A DNA stretch of 64,000 nt, taken from assembly GCA_004557075.1 (NCBI GenBank), contig SFEX01000002.1, positions 1 through 64,000 of the forward strand, read 5' to 3'. The stretch is from Clostridiales bacterium (lineage in GTDB: Bacteria; Bacillota; Clostridia; Oscillospirales; Oscillospiraceae). Positions within the stretch are counted from its first letter, which is position 1, and each line of letters begins with the position of its first letter. Shown piece by piece: positions 22,828-32,545 of this stretch. A program made the translations under genes and the position numbers. The notes under the pieces were generated by a model. It worked only from the letters and a program-made list of their open reading frames with translations, was not told the DNA's origin and searched no databases.

Positions 22828-24816
22828 ATGAAGAACTCAGAAAGAATTTTTGAACAGAATACAAGGCCGTTTGTGTTTTTCCTTATAGTGTTCGCGGCGG
22901 CGACGCTCATAATGAAAAACTACTATCTTGCAGCGGCAGAGGGCGTAGCCATTTTGGGGCTTATCATCTATTCGGCGGTAAACCGCAGCCGCAAGCGCAA
23001 GGCGCTGGTGGCGTATATCGAGTCTGTTACCTACGACGCGGAAACGGCAAAAAACAACACCCTGCTCAATTTCCCGCTGCCGATAGTCGTTTTCCGGCTT
23101 GACGATTCGCGCATTATATGGGGTAACGAGATATTCTTCTCCATAAGCGGCCTGTCCGGCACGAGAACGGATATAAGCCTTGCGGAGCTTATCCCCGAAT
23201 TTTCCGGCAAATGGCTCCTGGAGGGCAAAAACCAGAGCCCCAATCTGTTCGATATCAAGGGCAGGAAGTATCAGATATGCGGCAATATCGTCCGCTCCGG
23301 CAAAACCGACAGCGACCAGCATTTTATGGCTATCGCCTACTGGATAGACGTAACAGACTACGAAAACGTCAGAAACGAATTTGAAATGTCGCGCCCTGTC
23401 GTGGCAATACTCACTATTGATAACTTTGACGAGCTTGTAAAAAACCAGCCCGAGCGCGTCAGAAACGATTTGCGCGACGCCGTCGGAGATAAGCTCGACC
23501 AGTGGGGCGAGGACAAGGAGGGCATAATCCTCCGATTCGACAGAGACAGGTATCTGTTCATATTTGAGGAAAAGTATATGGACAGCATACTCGGAAAAAA
23601 GTGCGAAATACTCAAGGACGTACACCAGGTGGTAAGCCCCAGCGGCATCCACGCAACGCTCAGCATCGGCATCGGGCGTGGCGGCGCAAACCTCAGCGAG
23701 GCGCTCCAGTTTGCGTCTCTGGCGGAGGAAATGGCGCTCTCGCGCGGCGGCGACCAGGCCGTTATAAAGAATAAGTTCGGATTTGACTTCATCGGCGGCA
23801 AGTCCGTCGAGGGCGAATCCAGCAACAAGGTCAGATCCCGCGTCATGGCAAACGCGCTGGAATCTCTCATTAAGGACGCATCGCGCGTGCTCGTTATGGG
23901 ACACCGCTTCAGCGATATGGACAGCATCGGCGGCGCTGTCGGCGTGTGCAGCATCGCGCGCAAAAACGGCGTGCCGGTGAACATCGTTGCGGATACCGAA
24001 AAAACCTCTGCCAAGCCGCTGATAAAAATGATCAGGTCGACTCCGGAGTATAAGGACGCGTTCATAAACGGGCAGGAGGCGATGCTGATCGCCAACAGCA
24101 AAACGCTTCTGGTCGTTGTGGATACGAACCGTCCGGAGCAGGTGGAGGATCTGCGGCTTCTGCAATCGTGCAACCATGTGGCCGTCATCGACCACCACCG
24201 CAGAGCGGCGACGTACATTGACAGGGCGGATCTGAGCTTTATCGAGCCTTACGCCTCGTCGGTATGCGAGCTTATGACAGAGATACTTGAGATGTTAGGC
24301 GACGCGCCCAAGCTTTTGCGCTGCGAGGCAGAGGCGATACTTGCGGGCATCGTGCTCGATACCAAGGGTTTCACCCTCCGAACGGGGGATCGCACCTTTG
24401 ACGCGGCGGCGTACCTGCGCCGTGCGGGCGCGGATACGGTGGCTGTCAAAAAGCTGCTGCAAAACGGCATGGAGCAGACTGTCGCAAAGTACAAGATATT
24501 GCAGAGCGCAAGGCTCTACCGGGGCATGGCGGTTGCCATTCCCGAGACGACGCAGGACAGGATAGTCGCGGCACAGGCGGCAGACGAGCTGCTGAACGTT
24601 GCGGGAGTTGACGCCTCGATGGTCATGTACCCGACGGAGGACGGAGGCGTGTTCGTCTCCGCAAGGTCAATAGGCGATACGAATGTGCAGCTTATCATGG
24701 AAAAGCTCGGCGGGGGCGGAAACCGCGCCGCTGCCGCTGCCCAGCTAAGCGACACAAGGCTGAAGGACGCCGTAGACAAGCTGTTCGCGGCGATAGATGA
24801 GTATATTGAATCGTGA
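22828..24816 (+). CDS. gdpP: Cyclic-di-AMP phosphodiesterase GdpP
   Basis: A 662-residue membrane protein that hydrolyses c-di-AMP to pApA. Two membrane helices lie in residues 10-55, then a PAS-like sensor domain (about 70-170) and a degenerate GGDEF domain (about 175-305, lacking GGDEF). The DHH part starts near residue 340 with GHRFSDMDSIGGAVG, followed by VVDTNRPE and AVIDHHRRA as Mn ligands; DHHA1 ends with GGGGNRAAAAAQL. It controls turgor and cell-wall state. ATG 22828 is used rather than TTG 22813. It leads the gdpP-rplI-dnaB run, an order found in many Firmicutes. Confidence 0.95.
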   Translation: MKNSERIFEQNTRPFVFFLIVFAAATLIMKNYYLAAAEGVAILGLIIYSAVNRSRKRKALVAYIESVTYDAETAKNNTLLNFPLPIVVFRLDDSRIIWGNEIFFSISGLSGTRTDISLAELIPEFSGKWLLEGKNQSPNLFDIKGRKYQICGNIVRSGKTDSDQHFMAIAYWIDVTDYENVRNEFEMSRPVVAILTIDNFDELVKNQPERVRNDLRDAVGDKLDQWGEDKEGIILRFDRDRYLFIFEEKYMDSILGKKCEILKDVHQVVSPSGIHATLSIGIGRGGANLSEALQFASLAEEMALSRGGDQAVIKNKFGFDFIGGKSVEGESSNKVRSRVMANALESLIKDASRVLVMGHRFSDMDSIGGAVGVCSIARKNGVPVNIVADTEKTSAKPLIKMIRSTPEYKDAFINGQEAMLIANSKTLLVVVDTNRPEQVEDLRLLQSCNHVAVIDHHRRAATYIDRADLSFIEPYASSVCELMTEILEMLGDAPKLLRCEAEAILAGIVLDTKGFTLRTGDRTFDAAAYLRRAGADTVAVKKLLQNGMEQTVAKYKILQSARLYRGMAVAIPETTQDRIVAAQAADELLNVAGVDASMVMYPTEDGGVFVSARSIGDTNVQLIMEKLGGGGNRAAAAAQLSDTRLKDAVDKLFAAIDEYIES

Positions 24817-24838
24817 TCATCACGGGAAAGGATAAAAA

Positions 24839-25285
24839 ATGAAAGTTATATTCAATGCTGACGTCAAGGGTCAGGGCAAGAAGGGCGAACTCAAGGAGGT
24901 ATCCGACGGATACGCCCGCAACTATCTGCTGCCCCGCAAGCTCGCAAACGAGGCGACAGCCGATAACCTTAACGCATTCAAGCTCAAGGAGAAGGCAAAG
25001 GCCGCGCAGATAGCGCGCGAAAAGGCCGAGGCCGAGGAAAACGCAAAGCGTCTTGGCGAAGTCACCGTCACGGTCCGTGCAAAAGCCGGCGGCGCCGGAA
25101 AGCTCTTCGGAGCGATAACCTCTCAGGAGATAAGCGACGCGCTGAAAGAGCAGCACGGCATAGAGATCGAAAAGAACAAGATAGTGCAGGCGGAGCCTAT
25201 AAAGACCTTCGGCTCGTTTGAAGTGAAGGCAAAGCTCGGCTATGAGATATCCGGTACGATACATGTGCTGGTGATCGAGGGATAA
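24839..25285 (+). CDS. rplI: 50S ribosomal protein L9
   Basis: A 148-residue protein with the L9 pattern: [32 protein letters not shown] as the N-terminal rRNA-binding domain, a long charged connecting helix (residues 45-75), and the C-terminal domain with [11 protein letters not shown] and [14 protein letters not shown]9 helps keep reading frame and fidelity. It starts 22 nt after gdpP and 24 nt before dnaB, so all three are probably one transcript. Confidence 0.97.
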   Translation: MKVIFNADVKGQGKKGELKEVSDGYARNYLLPRKLANEATADNLNAFKLKEKAKAAQIAREKAEAEENAKRLGEVTVTVRAKAGGAGKLFGAITSQEISDALKEQHGIEIEKNKIVQAEPIKTFGSFEVKAKLGYEISGTIHVLVIEG

Positions 25286-25309
25286 GGCAAGCACACAAGG
25301 AGAAAAGGC

Positions 25310-26653
25310 ATGGAAGAGTTACTGGGCAGACAGGTGCCGCATTCGGCCACTGCAGAGCAGGCGGTCATCGGCTCTATGCTTATTGATATAAGCTGTATAC
25401 CCGACGTTATCGAACGCCTCAAGGGCGCGGAATTTTATATTCAGCAGAACAGGGAGATATTCGAGACCATCTACGCCATGTTCTCCTACGGCCAGACCAT
25501 AGACCCCGTGACGGTACTCGACCAGATGAAGGTCAGGGGCGTTCACCGGGACAGCAGCACGGAGTATATAGCAGAGCTCATGCGCATAACCCCGACGGCC
25601 GCAAACGTTCTGGAATATGCCTCCATCGTCAGAGACAGGGCGCTGCTGCGAAATCTCGCATCGGCTGCCGACGAGATAAACAACATGGTCTATGACGGCT
25701 CGGGCGAGGCCGAGAGCATACTCGAAGCCGCCGAGAGTAAAATATACGCTCTGCGTCAAGGCAGGAATATCGGCGGACTGCTGCCGATATCCTCCGTTGT
25801 GCAGACGGTTTATGAGAATATCTCCGAGGCCGCGTCAAGCGGCAAGACCATCCCGGGCGTATCGACGGGATTGAGGGATCTTGATAAATATATCCTCGGC
25901 CTTAACAAGGGCGAGCTCGTCCTGATAGCGGCGCGCCCTGCGATGGGCAAGACCAGCATCGCGCTGAACATAGCGATGGACGTTGCAAAGCACACAAATC
26001 AGACCGTCGCGGTGTTCTCGCTGGAAATGAGCCGCGAGCAGCTTGTCAGCAGAATACTTGCGAGAGAGGGCTCCATACCCGCGCAGAATATGCTGACAGG
26101 GCAGCTCAGCCCCGATGAGTGGCGGCGTCTTGCTTCGGCGGCGCAGCTTGTGAGCGCAACGGATATGCGCATAGACGATAACTCGATGCTCACCGTTTCC
26201 GACATGATAGCCCAGTGCAGAAGGCTTTCAAACTTGGGGCTTGTCGTCATCGACTATTTGCAGCTCATGCAGTCGGCGGGCGGAAAGCAGAACTCGAATG
26301 AGAACCGCCAGCAGGTCGTCAGCGAGATAAGCCGCATGATGAAGATCATGGCCAAGGAGCTGAACGTGCCTGTCGTTTGCCTGAGCCAGCTAAACCGTGC
26401 CTCCGTTGGCAGAAGCGACAAGCGCCCCATGCTAAACGACCTGCGTGATTCCGGCGCTATAGAGCAGGACGCCGATGTCGTTATTGCCCTGCACCGCGAG
26501 GGCTATTATAATCCTGAGAGCGAGGATCCGTATCTTGCGGAGGCGATCGTTCTCAAGAACAGAAAGGGACAGACAGGAACGGTGTATCTCCAGTGGCTGC
26601 CTGAGTTTACGAGCTTCGGCAACCGCTCGAACATGAGCGATGAGGACGATTGA
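25310..26653 (+). CDS. dnaB: Replicative DNA helicase DnaB
   Basis: A 447-residue hexameric helicase. The N-terminal primase-interacting domain opens with PHSATAEQAVIGSMLID; the RecA-like C-terminal domain has Walker A ARPAMGKTSIALN near residue 206, FSLEMSREQLVSRI, Walker B LVVIDYLQLMQ and the arginine-finger region. It unwinds the fork and needs a loader; the DnaI-like loader and DnaD-like protein are at 55664-57562. The 3' end overlaps tilS by 14 nt. There is no intein. Confidence 0.97.
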   Translation: MEELLGRQVPHSATAEQAVIGSMLIDISCIPDVIERLKGAEFYIQQNREIFETIYAMFSYGQTIDPVTVLDQMKVRGVHRDSSTEYIAELMRITPTAANVLEYASIVRDRALLRNLASAADEINNMVYDGSGEAESILEAAESKIYALRQGRNIGGLLPISSVVQTVYENISEAASSGKTIPGVSTGLRDLDKYILGLNKGELVLIAARPAMGKTSIALNIAMDVAKHTNQTVAVFSLEMSREQLVSRILAREGSIPAQNMLTGQLSPDEWRRLASAAQLVSATDMRIDDNSMLTVSDMIAQCRRLSNLGLVVIDYLQLMQSAGGKQNSNENRQQVVSEISRMMKIMAKELNVPVVCLSQLNRASVGRSDKRPMLNDLRDSGAIEQDADVVIALHREGYYNPESEDPYLAEAIVLKNRKGQTGTVYLQWLPEFTSFGNRSNMSDEDD

Positions 26654-27959
26654 TTTTATAAAAGAAAACGGACTTCTCAAATCCGGCGACAGGGTACTGT
26701 GCGCCGTGTCCGGCGGAGCCGATTCCATGTGCATGCTGCATTTTCTGCATTCCAACGCCGGGTGCCTTGGCATAGAGGTCTGCGCGGCAAGCTTTGACCA
26801 CCGTCTTCGCGGCGAGCAGTCGAAAAAAGACTGCGAATTTGTCGCCGACTGGTGCGGAAAAGCGGGAATAGCCGTAACGACCGGCGCGGCGGACGTTCAA
26901 AAATACGCCGGGGAGAACGGCTTGTGCACGGAGGAGGCGGCGCGTCAGCTCCGGTACTCGTTCCTTGAGAGCGCCGCAAAGGAGCTTGACTGCAATGTGA
27001 TAGCGACGGCTCATAACGCCGACGATAACGCGGAGACGATGCTGCTAAATCTCACCCGCGGCAGCGGACTCAAGGGTCTTTGTGGAATACCGCCGAGGCG
27101 CGGCAATATAATCCGCCCGATGTTAGGCGCAACGAGAGCACAGATCGAAGCCTATTTGGCCGAACACGGCATCCCGCATGTTGAAGACAGCACGAACGCC
27201 TCCGACGATTATACGCGAAACGTTCTGCGCCACCATGTCATGCCCGTGCTGCGCGGCATTAATCCCGCTTTTTCCGAGGCTGCTGCGAGGACGGCGAGGC
27301 TTTTGAGCGAGGACGAGGAATATCTCGGCGCTCAGGCCGAGAGGGTATACCGCGAGAATTATAAAGACGCAGCGCTTTCAATCGAAACGCTCAGTGCGCT
27401 GCCAAAGCCTGTGGCGATGCGGGTTTTGAGGCTTATATGCGGAAGAAGCCTCACGGCTTCCCATGCCGAGGCGGTGTACGCGCTTTGCGACGGTTCGGGG
27501 CAGGGCTTTGCCGATATCCCGGGTATGAGAGTAGAGCGGGACGGCGGAAATCTGTACTTCGGCGTCGGACACAAGATTTTTGATGCACGCGCGCTCATAC
27601 CGGGCGAGGAAGTTGTAATAAAAGAGAGCGGACTGAGCGTAAAAACAGAAATTATTGAAAATTGCCGAGAAGTTTTCAAATCGTTTAATATTTTTGACTT
27701 TAAATATGACAGCATTTGTGGTAGCATATCCCTTACGCCGCGTGCTGCGGGCGATAAGATAAAGCTTTACCGCCGTGGCTGCACCAAAAGCCTCAAGGCT
27801 CTTTTTGCAGAGAAAAAGATGAGCCGCCGCGAGCGGGAGCTCACGCCGGTCATAAGGGACGGCAAGGGAGTTATCGCCGTTTACGGCTTCGGTATTGCCG
27901 AGCGCAGCGCCGCGCAGCCGGGCGATACGGTGATAAGAGTGAGAATAAATAAAATTTAA
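26640..27959 (+). CDS. tilS: tRNA(Ile)-lysidine synthase TilS
   Basis: A 439-residue enzyme that attaches lysine to C34 of the minor isoleucine tRNA so it reads AUA. The PP-loop ATPase motif is CAVSGGADSMCMLHFL near residue 22; ATAHNADDNAETMLLNLTRGSGLKGL marks the family; a C-terminal TilS domain (RAAGDKIKLYRRGCTKSLKALF) binds the tRNA acceptor. It starts inside dnaB. The order tilS-hpt-ftsH is one of the best conserved in Firmicutes, and the next two genes confirm it. Confidence 0.96.
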   Translation: MRTIDFIKENGLLKSGDRVLCAVSGGADSMCMLHFLHSNAGCLGIEVCAASFDHRLRGEQSKKDCEFVADWCGKAGIAVTTGAADVQKYAGENGLCTEEAARQLRYSFLESAAKELDCNVIATAHNADDNAETMLLNLTRGSGLKGLCGIPPRRGNIIRPMLGATRAQIEAYLAEHGIPHVEDSTNASDDYTRNVLRHHVMPVLRGINPAFSEAAARTARLLSEDEEYLGAQAERVYRENYKDAALSIETLSALPKPVAMRVLRLICGRSLTASHAEAVYALCDGSGQGFADIPGMRVERDGGNLYFGVGHKIFDARALIPGEEVVIKESGLSVKTEIIENCREVFKSFNIFDFKYDSICGSISLTPRAAGDKIKLYRRGCTKSLKALFAEKKMSRRERELTPVIRDGKGVIAVYGFGIAERSAAQPGDTVIRVRINKI

Positions 27960-27981
27960 TTGTACGGGGGACAATTGAAAG

Positions 27982-28539
27982 ATGAGAAACGACATAGAGA
28001 GAGTGTTTTTCACGGAGGAGGAGATCAAAAGCAAGGTCTCGGCGCTGGGCGGGCAGATCTCAAAGGATTTTGAGGGCAAAAACCCGCTGTTTGTCGGCGT
28101 TCTGAAGGGCTGCTTCGTGTTCATGGCCGATCTCATGCGCAGCGTTACCATACCCTGCTCCATGGATTTCATGGCGGTATCCTCCTACAAGGGCGGCACC
28201 ACCTCCACGGGAGCCGTTGAAATTCAAAAGGATTTAGGACAGGATATCGAGGGAAGGCATATCATCATCGTCGAGGACATACTCGATTCCGGCAACACCC
28301 TCAATTACCTCGAGAGCTATCTCATGACCCGCAGACCCGAATCCATAACCATTGCAACCTTAATGGACAAGCCCTCGCGCAGAAAAGCCCCCGTTTACGC
28401 AAAGTATTCCTGCTTTGAGGTGCCCGATGAATTTGTCGTCGGCTACGGGCTTGACTATAACGAGCTTTACCGCAACCTGCCGTATATCGGCGTGCTAAAG
28501 CCCGAAGTTTATATGAACCAGCATTCCGCTGAGGCTTGA
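27982..28539 (+). CDS. hpt: Hypoxanthine phosphoribosyltransferase
   Basis: A 185-residue purine-salvage enzyme that makes IMP or GMP from hypoxanthine or guanine and PRPP. Seen: FVGVLKGCFVFMADLMR, the flexible-loop region SSYKGGTTSTG, the PRPP motif IIIVEDILDSGNTLNYL near residue 95, and VGYGLDYNELYRNLPYIGVL at the C-terminus that holds the base-binding site. It lies 22 nt after tilS. Confidence 0.96.
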   Translation: MRNDIERVFFTEEEIKSKVSALGGQISKDFEGKNPLFVGVLKGCFVFMADLMRSVTIPCSMDFMAVSSYKGGTTSTGAVEIQKDLGQDIEGRHIIIVEDILDSGNTLNYLESYLMTRRPESITIATLMDKPSRRKAPVYAKYSCFEVPDEFVVGYGLDYNELYRNLPYIGVLKPEVYMNQHSAEA

Positions 28540-28567
28540 GCGCTCAGCATAAAAAGGACGTGATTAA

Positions 28568-30562
28568 TTGAAACCTCAGCGAAACCGAACAAGAGATATC
28601 GGCTTTTATATCCTGATACTGGTGCTGCTTGCATGCACGGTATTCACTTTGCTTGGCGGCAGCGAGGAGAGCGATCTCAGCTATGCCCAGGTAAAGGATC
28701 TTTTCAAGCAGGAAAAGGTTCAGGAGTTTACCTATAACGGAACGAAGAACATCCTTCAGATGAAGGTCAAGGACTCGGAATCCGAATCCGGCTATAAGGA
28801 TGTATATTATAAAATGTACAGCTTCTCGCTGTTCTATGAGGACATGGGAGAGCTCGTCGAGGAGCAGTACGATAAAGGAATAATCAAGGACTATCAGATT
28901 GAGCCTGTCCAGTCGTCCTGGTGGATCCAGCTTATACCGTATGTTTTGTTCATAGGCTTCATGGTCTTCTGGGTCGTGATGATGAACCGGCTCAACGGCG
29001 GCGGAGGCGCGGGGGGCGCGGCCAAATTCGGCAAGGCGAGAACCCGCCTCGGCAGCGAGGAGAAGAATAAAAAGACCTTCGCCGACGTTGCAGGCGCCGA
29101 CGAGGAAAAGGCCGAGCTTCAGGAGCTGGTCGAGTTCCTGAAAAATCCCAGAGCATTTACCCAGATGGGCGCAAGAATACCCAAGGGCGTTTTGCTTGTA
29201 GGCCCTCCGGGAACAGGTAAGACCCTGCTTGCCAAGGCTGTAGCGGGTGAAGCGGGAGTGCAGTTTTTGTCCATTTCCGGCTCCGACTTTGTTGAGCTGT
29301 ATGTCGGCGTCGGCGCAAGCCGCGTCCGCGATCTGTTCGATCAGGCCAAGAAGGTCGCGCCGGCTATTATATTCATCGACGAGATCGACGCTGTCGGCCG
29401 TCAGCGCGGCTCCGGCCTTGGCGGCGGACACGATGAGCGCGAGCAGACACTAAACCAGCTCCTTGTCGAGATGGACGGCTTCGGCAACAACGAGGGCGTC
29501 ATCGTCATGGCGGCGACAAACCGCTCGGATATTCTCGATAACGCGCTGCTGCGTCCCGGCCGCTTTGACCGTCAGGTCTATGTCGGCTTGCCCGATATCA
29601 AGGGACGCGAGGAGATACTGAAGATCCACTCCAGAGGCAAGCCTCTTGCCGAGGATGTAAGCCTTAAATCCATTGCAAAGGGCACGCCCGGCTTCTCCGG
29701 AGCAGATCTTGAAAACCTCATGAACGAGGCGGCTCTGTTGGCCGTGCGCCGCAGGCACCGCTTCATCACGATGGAAGACTGCGACGAGGCGATACTCAAG
29801 GTCGAGATGGGCCCCGAGAAGAAGAGCCACAAGATATCCGACAAGGCAAAGCGCCTTACGGCGTATCACGAATCCGGCCACGCTATCGCGGCCAAATACC
29901 TTGAGCACGTTGACCCCGTTCACTATATAACCATCATCCCGCGCGGCATGGCGGGCGGCTTCACGCTGTTCAGACCCGAGGAGGACGCTGAAAACTTCAC
30001 CTCCAAGAGCCAGATGTTCGAGCGCATAGTGACCGGCCTCGGCGGCCGCATAGCCGAAAAGCTGTTCTTGGACGATATCTCGACCGGCGCGTCCGGCGAT
30101 ATACAGCAGGCCAGCTCCATTGCCCGCAGCATGGTCATGCGCTACGGCATGAGCGATAAGCTCGGCCCCATACTTTACGACAGCTCTGACCACAGCATCT
30201 TCATCGGCCGCGATTTCGGCACGACAAAGAGCTATTCCGAGGAAACTGCCGCTATAATCGACGAGGAAGTCAAGCGCATATTTGACGAGGCGGCGGCGCT
30301 GTGCGAGAAGATACTCACCGAGCACCGCGAAACGCTCATCGGCGTTGCCGAGTACCTGCTTGAGAACGAGTCGATGGATAGGGAAACCTTCGACTACTAC
30401 TGCGAGCACGGGGTGTTCCCCGAGCCGAAGCCCGCTCCCGCGATGCAGGACGATACCATAGAGCGTCCCGCGCGCAAGATAGCCCGCTTTGACGATGCAC
30501 CGGAAAACGACGCATCGGCGGGCATGGCCGATGAGCCGGACGATCAGGATAAGAATAATTGA
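28568..30562 (+). CDS. ftsH: ATP-dependent zinc metalloprotease FtsH
   Basis: A 664-residue membrane protease. Helix one spans residues 12-30 and helix two about 118-140. The AAA domain has Walker [14 protein letters not shown] near residue 212, Walker [12 protein letters not shown] and [24 protein letters not shown]. The zinc site HESGHAIAA is near residue 434, with the third ligand Asp in [11 protein letters not shown]. It degrades misfolded membrane proteins and some regulators. The start is TTG 28568, AAGGA 9 nt upstream, with no in-frame ATG near. The C-terminus is acidic and Pro-rich. Confidence 0.97.
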   Translation: MKPQRNRTRDIGFYILILVLLACTVFTLLGGSEESDLSYAQVKDLFKQEKVQEFTYNGTKNILQMKVKDSESESGYKDVYYKMYSFSLFYEDMGELVEEQYDKGIIKDYQIEPVQSSWWIQLIPYVLFIGFMVFWVVMMNRLNGGGGAGGAAKFGKARTRLGSEEKNKKTFADVAGADEEKAELQELVEFLKNPRAFTQMGARIPKGVLLVGPPGTGKTLLAKAVAGEAGVQFLSISGSDFVELYVGVGASRVRDLFDQAKKVAPAIIFIDEIDAVGRQRGSGLGGGHDEREQTLNQLLVEMDGFGNNEGVIVMAATNRSDILDNALLRPGRFDRQVYVGLPDIKGREEILKIHSRGKPLAEDVSLKSIAKGTPGFSGADLENLMNEAALLAVRRRHRFITMEDCDEAILKVEMGPEKKSHKISDKAKRLTAYHESGHAIAAKYLEHVDPVHYITIIPRGMAGGFTLFRPEEDAENFTSKSQMFERIVTGLGGRIAEKLFLDDISTGASGDIQQASSIARSMVMRYGMSDKLGPILYDSSDHSIFIGRDFGTTKSYSEETAAIIDEEVKRIFDEAAALCEKILTEHRETLIGVAEYLLENESMDRETFDYYCEHGVFPEPKPAPAMQDDTIERPARKIARFDDAPENDASAGMADEPDDQDKNN

Positions 30563-30570
30563 AACAAATA

Positions 30571-30591
30571 AGGGCGGTCCTACGACCGCCC
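30571..30591 (+). terminator. Hairpin after ftsH
   Basis: AGGGCGGTC CTAC GACCGCCCT, a perfect 9-bp stem, but no T-run follows; it may stabilise the mRNA end or pause polymerase. Confidence 0.55.
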
Positions 30592-30632
30592 TCAGCGTGA
30601 AAAAAGTCCACAGCTGCAAAAAACTTCTAAAG

Positions 30633-30667
30633 AGAGCATGACCGAGCAATTCGGTCGTGCTCTTTTA
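30633..30667 (+). terminator. Terminator of the ftsH operon
   Basis: AGAGCATGACCGA / TCGGTCGTGCTCT stem (one G-U pair), followed by TTTTATCTCCCTTTTT. Confidence 0.8.
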
Positions 30668-30738
30668 TCTCCCTTTTTGCCAAATAAAGCGGTAAGCACC
30701 CCAGAGGGAATGCTTACCTTATGAAGTTATATCAGTCG

Positions 30739-31170
30739 TTATTCAGCATCGCTGTTCGGTATGACGGGGCGAAAGTCTTCCTGAATGCCCTCGTTCAGAT
30801 CGAAACACATTGTCTTTGCGTCAGCAACCCAGAAGCCGCGCACTCTATACCGCTTTCCGGGAATATAGTCCTCCCCCGTAACAGCCCTCAGAGGGTCAAG
30901 CAGGTTCTTGTTGGAAATTGTTACGACCCCCTTCTGCTCTCCCCTAGGCTTGGAGAACTTAAACCCCTTCGGTTCGTTGCTCTTGCACATACGGATCGCA
31001 AACACCTTAGCCTTTGCGTCCAACAGGCACAGAACATTGGCGGGATAACTTAAATCCTCAAGAACCTTCTTGGTAAATGTAACGCTGTTTTGATTTAGAA
31101 ACATATCCGGGTAGGCGTTGATGTTGGAGTCAATCGTTTCAAAGTTCAAAGCGGAAAAATCAAAATTCAT
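30739..31170 (-). CDS. Hypothetical partner of the serine recombinase
   Basis: A 143-residue soluble protein that I do not recognise. It begins MNFDFSALNFETIDSN and alternates short strands with helices; residues 40-65 are hydrophobic-rich strands (ANVLCLLDAKAKVFAIRM) and the end is acidic. No DNA-binding motif, metal site or signal peptide is evident. It begins 15 nt after the recombinase stop, so it is surely cotranscribed. Position alone makes a recombination accessory role, such as directionality or immunity, or a cargo role possible; this is inference. ATG 31170 has AAAGGA 10 nt upstream; the longer frame starts inside that region. Confidence 0.65.
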   Translation of the reverse strand: MNFDFSALNFETIDSNINAYPDMFLNQNSVTFTKKVLEDLSYPANVLCLLDAKAKVFAIRMCKSNEPKGFKFSKPRGEQKGVVTISNKNLLDPLRAVTGEDYIPGKRYRVRGFWVADAKTMCFDLNEGIQEDFRPVIPNSDAE

Positions 31171-31184
31171 AATGTAAAATCCTT

Positions 31185-32387
31185 TCATTTCTTTGTGTTT
31201 TGTGCCTCGTCCACGATTTTTATAAATTCCCGACGTTCCGCAGGAGACCAGTGGGAATCCATAATCAGATAGCCTTTGAACAGGCCGTCTTTCACGCGGC
31301 AGGCAATAAAGTGGTTTTTAAGGAGACGTAGCGTGGCCTTATGGGATGTACCACGCCGCTCTGACAGCAGTTTTTGTACCTTGAGCCAGTCCTCTTTCTT
31401 TACAATAGCTGTATGATGATTTTCCTTGAAATACATATTCAGATCAGTGTTTTTCACTGATTTATGTGTGCGGAAATCTTTGGTATAGGTTTTCTGCATC
31501 AAGGCATCACCGCAGTATTTTTCATTTTTGAGGATGCTGCGGATTGTACCGGCAGACCAGAGGTCATTTCCCATGGGAGATTTAATTCCCTGTTCTGTCA
31601 GGGCAGCGGCTATTTCCGCTGGTCTTGCTCCTTTCAGGCAGCTTTCGTAGATATACTCGACGATTCGTGCCTCGGTAGGCTCTATAACCAACCGCCCAAA
31701 GTGGTCGCGGTAGTAGCCCAATGTGTTTTGCACAGAGAATTTGTATATTCCCTCTGCCATTCGCCAACGAATACCGGCTTTGATGGCTTCGCTTTTCTGT
31801 TGAGATTCCATTTCAGCCAGAGCAGCCAATAGTGAGATCAACAGGCCATTTTTACCATCTCCGGTATAGGTGATACCCTCCGTCTCAAACTCGACGGATA
31901 CCGGAGGATTCAGCGCAGAAAGAGTACTGAGATTATTCAGAATATCAACGATATTCCTACCAAACCGGCTGATACTTTTGGTGAGTATCAGATCAATTTT
32001 GCCGTCAACAGCATCTGCAATCATCTTCTGAAACCCCAGCCGCTTTTCAACAGTAGTGGCACTGATTCCCTCATCCTGATAGATTTCCACCAGTTCCCAG
32101 TTCGGATTACCTTCAATCCGCTTGGTAAAATGATGAATCTGCATATCAAAACTGCCGATCTGCTGCTCCTCTTGCGTACTGACACGGCAATATGCCGCGA
32201 CGCGCAGTTTAGGTCGTTCCGTTGGAATCTCATGGCGTTTTTGGGGAGGGATAATAATAACACCATTGCTGAGCTGATTGGCGGCAATCTCATCCTGTAT
32301 CTGTTTCCGCTTCTGTTCCCTGCGCTCGGCTCTGCTGTTGGTCTGCCGCGCCGCTTCTATCTTTTTGGGGTCAAGCGGTTTTGTCAT
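31185..32387 (-). CDS. Site-specific serine recombinase
   Basis: A 400-residue DNA recombinase. After an unusual basic, helical N-terminal extension of 60 residues comes the resolvase domain with catalytic Ser70 in AAYCRVSTQEEQ, then QDEGISATT, the conserved LILTKSISRFGRN and the long E-helix region LAEMESQQKSE. Residues 215-330 are the Recombinase domain (LGYYRDHFGRLVIEPTEARIVEYIYE, TVRSIL-type NEKYCGD). No zinc-ribbon cysteines follow, and the protein is shorter than typical large serine integrases, so it may have a special target. GGAGG precedes ATG 32387. It marks the region as a small mobile or resident integrative element. Confidence 0.88.
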   Translation of the reverse strand: MTKPLDPKKIEAARQTNSRAERREQKRKQIQDEIAANQLSNGVIIIPPQKRHEIPTERPKLRVAAYCRVSTQEEQQIGSFDMQIHHFTKRIEGNPNWELVEIYQDEGISATTVEKRLGFQKMIADAVDGKIDLILTKSISRFGRNIVDILNNLSTLSALNPPVSVEFETEGITYTGDGKNGLLISLLAALAEMESQQKSEAIKAGIRWRMAEGIYKFSVQNTLGYYRDHFGRLVIEPTEARIVEYIYESCLKGARPAEIAAALTEQGIKSPMGNDLWSAGTIRSILKNEKYCGDALMQKTYTKDFRTHKSVKNTDLNMYFKENHHTAIVKKEDWLKVQKLLSERRGTSHKATLRLLKNHFIACRVKDGLFKGYLIMDSHWSPAERREFIKIVDEAQNTKK

Positions 32388-32470
32388 ATCTTGCCTCCTG
32401 CACTAAAACTGCAACAATTTTCTTGCGCCTCATTGGCATACCACCTCCTTTGTACGTATTTCAATCTCAT
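32384..32470 (-). CDS. Tiny ORF coupled to the recombinase start
   Basis: A 28-codon frame (MRLKYVQRRWYANEAQENC...) starts at ATG 32470 with AAGGAG upstream and ends in TGA overlapping the recombinase ATG as ATGA (32384-32387). That overlap is a typical sign of translational coupling. A second small frame in another register starts at ATG 32439 behind AAAGGAGG and ends at 32371, 22 codons (MPMRRKKIVAVLVQEARYD). At most one is likely to matter; both depend on a duplicated 17-nt ribosome-binding segment. Confidence 0.4.
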   Translation of the reverse strand: MRLKYVQRRWYANEAQENCCSFSAGGKI

Positions 32471-32497
32471 CTGTACCACACTCCTTTGTGCGTATTT
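32445..32497. repeat. Tandem 17-nt direct repeat carrying ribosome binding sites
   Basis: CTCCTTTGTACGTATTT (32445-32461) and CTCCTTTGTGCGTATTT (32481-32497) differ at one base and are 36 nt apart. On the minus strand each holds an AAAGGAG and together they supply the sites of the two small frames above. Confidence 0.75.
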
Positions 32498-32505
32498 ATG
32501 ACAAG

Positions 32506-32529
32506 CCCAACAGCTTAAATCCTGTTGGG
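32506..32529. other. Stem-loop upstream of the recombinase
   Basis: CCCAACAG / CTGTTGGG perfect 8-bp stem, 8-nt loop. No T-run beside it. It may be an operator or a leader hairpin. Confidence 0.5.
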
Positions 32530-32545
32530 ATAGCCACCATAGAAA

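Noticed and set aside
22837..24198. Long minus-strand frame opposite gdpP
   Set aside because: Shadow of a gene with clear DHH motifs; composition is low-complexity and no domain is recognisable.
29450..30649. 399-codon minus-strand frame opposite ftsH
   Set aside because: Shadow of the AAA and zinc-protease coding sequence.
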